Shown here piece by piece: positions 62,165 to 64,000 of a DNA stretch of 64,000 nucleotides. The position numbers and the translations under genes were made by a program. The stretch is from CAZSHX01 sp964606895 (GTDB lineage: Bacteria > Bacteroidota > Ignavibacteria > Kapaibacteriales > UBA2268). Every line of letters begins with the position of its first letter. The stretch's first letter is position 1. The notes under the pieces were generated by a model that was given only the letters and a program-made list of their open reading frames with translations, had not been told where the DNA came from and did not search any database. The stretch covers positions 1 to 64,000 of the forward strand of contig CAZSHX010000017.1 of assembly GCA_964606895.1 (NCBI GenBank). Reading direction: 5' to 3'.

Positions 62165-63787
62165 TCAATCTTTGCCTTTGTTGAACTTTTCGGCTAATCT
62201 GGAAAGTGATTTTTTATCTGATTCAAGATCTGAAATTTTTCTTTTTGTTTCCAGACTGCTTTTTTCGATTCCAAGTTTTTTAGCAACCTCACTTAATTTT
62301 TTTTGGTCGGTAGGAATCTCATTGTTTTTAATTGATTCAATGTTCTTCGTTTTAAGCTTCATTTGCTCGTCATGAAGATGCATAGCAAGTTCGAGTCTGG
62401 GATTAGATGATTTTTCTGTTTGGTGTTGAATATTGGAAGAAGTATCATCTATATTTAATGAATTATCCGGTTTGACATTTTCGAATTCATTTGCTTTGTT
62501 TGCAATAATTTCAAGAGCCATTTTCTGCAAATCCTGAACTTTTTCAGCTTTATCTTCCTGAGCTTGTTTGTTTGCAATCATCTGTTTTGTTGGTTTTTTC
62601 AGATTGGGCTCAGAAATATTTGAACCATCAGCAACTTTCTCAGTCTTTTGATATATTTTAGCGGCATGTGCACTTCCGCTCATAGATGTTTGTGCATTTT
62701 TCAATTTTTCGCTGAACTTACGAGTTGTCTCTTTCTGAATCTTTTTCAGCTGAGCCTTTCTCCATCTTAAATAAATGCTGAAAAGCATGATAATGAACAA
62801 TAATGAGGCAAAAGCCACATAAAAAGCAGTTTTTGAAAGCCAGGAAGGCATTGCAGTAGGTGGATTTTTTTCAACATCACCAAGAATTTTTCTGGTGATA
62901 GTGTCCTGTTTCTTATTTGTTGGCTTATTAGCAGAGTCACTGCCACGATTAATTTTAATTGAATCAAGTTGTGCAATTTGTGAAGAGTCAATAAATTCAG
63001 GGTCGTTCATTTTGTCGAGAAATGAAATTGATTGCTTTTTCTCGTTTTTTGTTTCTGGTGCAGATGGAACATTCATTGTTGTGAATATTGCAAGTCCTGA
63101 TTTTTGTGAAAAATCTTTTCTGTATTTTTCTGCAAGTTGTTTGTTGTTTTTGATTGAATAAATTTGGGAAAGAGCGGCGTAAAAATCAGGTATATTTGCA
63201 TTGAATTTTTCTGCAATCAGCAAATTATCAAGTGCTTCGTCAATTCTTCCTTCTTTCAAATAAATAAAACCAAGAAATCCTGCAGATGTTGAATTACCGC
63301 TTTTCAAAGATTTAGTGAAGTATTTTTTTGCAGAACTCATCAAATCATTTTCAAAAGATAATAATCCGCTTCTGTAGTCATCTTCTCCTGTCGAGAGCTT
63401 TGCCCAGTCGAAAACTTCGATCATCAATGATTGTGAGAACGGGAGGAAATTTGCATTGTAACCTCTTTTTTCCTTGAGAATTATTGAAATTTGAGCGAAA
63501 TTTTTGAAATTTTGAATATATACATCCTGAATAATCCCTTGTCCGTGAATTTCACGGGCAGATTCAACAGCATTGCCTTTTTCAATTTTAATTGTAATTT
63601 TGGATTTGTCTGCTGATAAGTCCGAGGAAAAAGAGGTTGGTTTTTCGGAGCAAAAAATCATGACTCTATTTAGCGGATTAATTTCCACCTTAAGTATCTT
63701 TACTTCAGAATGCAACAACTGAAAATTTGTTGCAAAAACAAAGGAGTAAACAATTACCAAACAAAATAAAAAGACATTATTTCTCAT
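62165..63787 (-). CDS. Membrane TPR protein with AMIN-like N-terminal domain
   Basis: The 540-residue protein has a signal peptide, an AMIN-like beta domain at about 25-130 (VKILKVEINPLNRVMIFCS, IQDVYIQNF, SQSLMIEVFDWA), and TPR-like helices around 135-225 (GNSTSAGFLGFIYLKEGRIDEALDNLL). One membrane helix near 320-340 (FYVAFASLLFIIMLFSIYL) is followed by a long charged cytoplasmic tail with coiled-coil character. It should span the inner membrane with the TPR part outside. It is read after the partial sigma-factor gene, 101 bases apart, so a link to motility is possible by position only. Confidence 0.7.
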   Translation of the reverse strand: MRNNVFLFCLVIVYSFVFATNFQLLHSEVKILKVEINPLNRVMIFCSEKPTSFSSDLSADKSKITIKIEKGNAVESAREIHGQGIIQDVYIQNFKNFAQISIILKEKRGYNANFLPFSQSLMIEVFDWAKLSTGEDDYRSGLLSFENDLMSSAKKYFTKSLKSGNSTSAGFLGFIYLKEGRIDEALDNLLIAEKFNANIPDFYAALSQIYSIKNNKQLAEKYRKDFSQKSGLAIFTTMNVPSAPETKNEKKQSISFLDKMNDPEFIDSSQIAQLDSIKINRGSDSANKPTNKKQDTITRKILGDVEKNPPTAMPSWLSKTAFYVAFASLLFIIMLFSIYLRWRKAQLKKIQKETTRKFSEKLKNAQTSMSGSAHAAKIYQKTEKVADGSNISEPNLKKPTKQMIANKQAQEDKAEKVQDLQKMALEIIANKANEFENVKPDNSLNIDDTSSNIQHQTEKSSNPRLELAMHLHDEQMKLKTKNIESIKNNEIPTDQKKLSEVAKKLGIEKSSLETKRKISDLESDKKSLSRLAEKFNKGKD

Positions 63788-63888
63788 GAAATCTTACATT
63801 TACAAAGATTATAAAAAGTAAATTTATTAAAAATCAGGAAATAAAAAAAAGAATATTTGAATTGAAGTCAGATTTTGAAATAATTTTG

Positions 63889-64000
63889 TCAAACATAATC
63901 AAATTCTTTAAGCTTGACCCTTAAATCTCCGACCACCTGAGTATGAATCTGGCAGACTCTGCTTTCGGAAACGCTGATAAGCTGACCAATTTCTTTAAAA
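63889..64000 (-). CDS. Sigma-70 family factor, FliA-like, C-terminal part
   Basis: The 36 visible residues, EIGQLISVSESRVCQIHTQ and the following helix to KEFDYV, are region 4 of a sigma-70 family factor, the helix-turn-helix that binds the -35 element. The SESRVCQIH wording is typical of FliA/SigD (sigma-28) factors for flagellar genes. The rest of the gene lies beyond the right edge. The stop is TGA at 63889-63891. Confidence 0.75.
   Translation of the reverse strand, partial: FKEIGQLISVSESRVCQIHTQVVGDLRVKLKEFDYV

Noticed and set aside
1..64000. tRNA and rRNA genes
   Set aside because: No cloverleaf with a T-loop GTTCGA-type core and no rRNA-like stretch was recognised in any spacer by eye; a covariance search could still find one.

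Overview
The window looks like chromosomal DNA of a free-living Gram-negative bacterium of the Bacteroidota/Ignavibacteriota/Kapabacteria (FCB) group. It is AT-rich. Many secreted proteins end in a type IX secretion (T9SS) sorting domain, there is a PorV/PorQ-like outer-membrane protein, outer-membrane lipoproteins are numerous, upstream ribosome-binding sites are often weak, and two spacers carry TTTG-N20-TAnnTTTG promoter-like sequences. A sigma factor of FliA type is cut by the right edge. No rRNA or tRNA gene was recognised. Phylum-level placement is inference from gene content.

Layout. 1-2430: decayed T9SS-protein tail, a repeat-rich spacer with several interspersed element families, and a terminase-small-subunit-like orphan gene that carries palindromic repeats inside its reading frame. 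2429-5845: secreted GH31 glycosidase and a DUF2059 protein (minus strand). 6025-12721: peptide-utilisation block (M24 peptidase, DUF2007 protein, POT transporter, peptidase T, OPT transporter). 12722-14233: repeat, toxin-antitoxin remnant, and two sister lipoprotein genes, one broken by a nonsense codon. 14387-20399: three-gene envelope operon (barrel-like lipoprotein, large Cys-containing lipoprotein, PD40/OmpA lipoprotein). 20706-23317: proS and a PHP phosphoesterase. 23399-26496: two translationally coupled T9SS cargo genes. 26638-31052: response regulator and soluble hybrid PAS kinase. 31065-37424: minus-strand housekeeping run (YraN, amidohydrolase, CBM9-like protein, adenosine/sugar kinase, Ddl, uracil-DNA glycosylase).

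37775-43861 encodes a 2028-residue T9SS-secreted protein with 21 repeats of about 83 residues. 44079-45589 pairs a Popeye-like cyclic-nucleotide-binding membrane protein with a metallo-beta-lactamase-fold hydrolase. 45923-50799 holds an orphan HlyD-type adaptor, an unknown protein, an SDR enzyme with an NhaD-like antiporter, and an orphan KAS III. 51330-56974 is rsmA, a PAP2 phosphatase and a VWA/WD40/T9SS protein. 57144-59700 is an accessory island: truncated KilA-N gene with a 30-bp perfect palindrome, a two-gene restriction-modification system (DpnA-like methylase and MutH-like nuclease), a 21-bp-phased repeat array and a gutted pseudogene. 59735-64000: secreted unknown, PorV-like protein coupled to a tiny T9SS-tail protein, a membrane TPR protein, and the partial sigma factor.

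The strongest candidates for something undescribed are the Popeye/MBL pair, the palindrome-bearing reading frame at 1193-2344, the mini-cargo/PorV pair at 60398-62061, and the restriction island with its self-complementary KilA-N segment and phased array.
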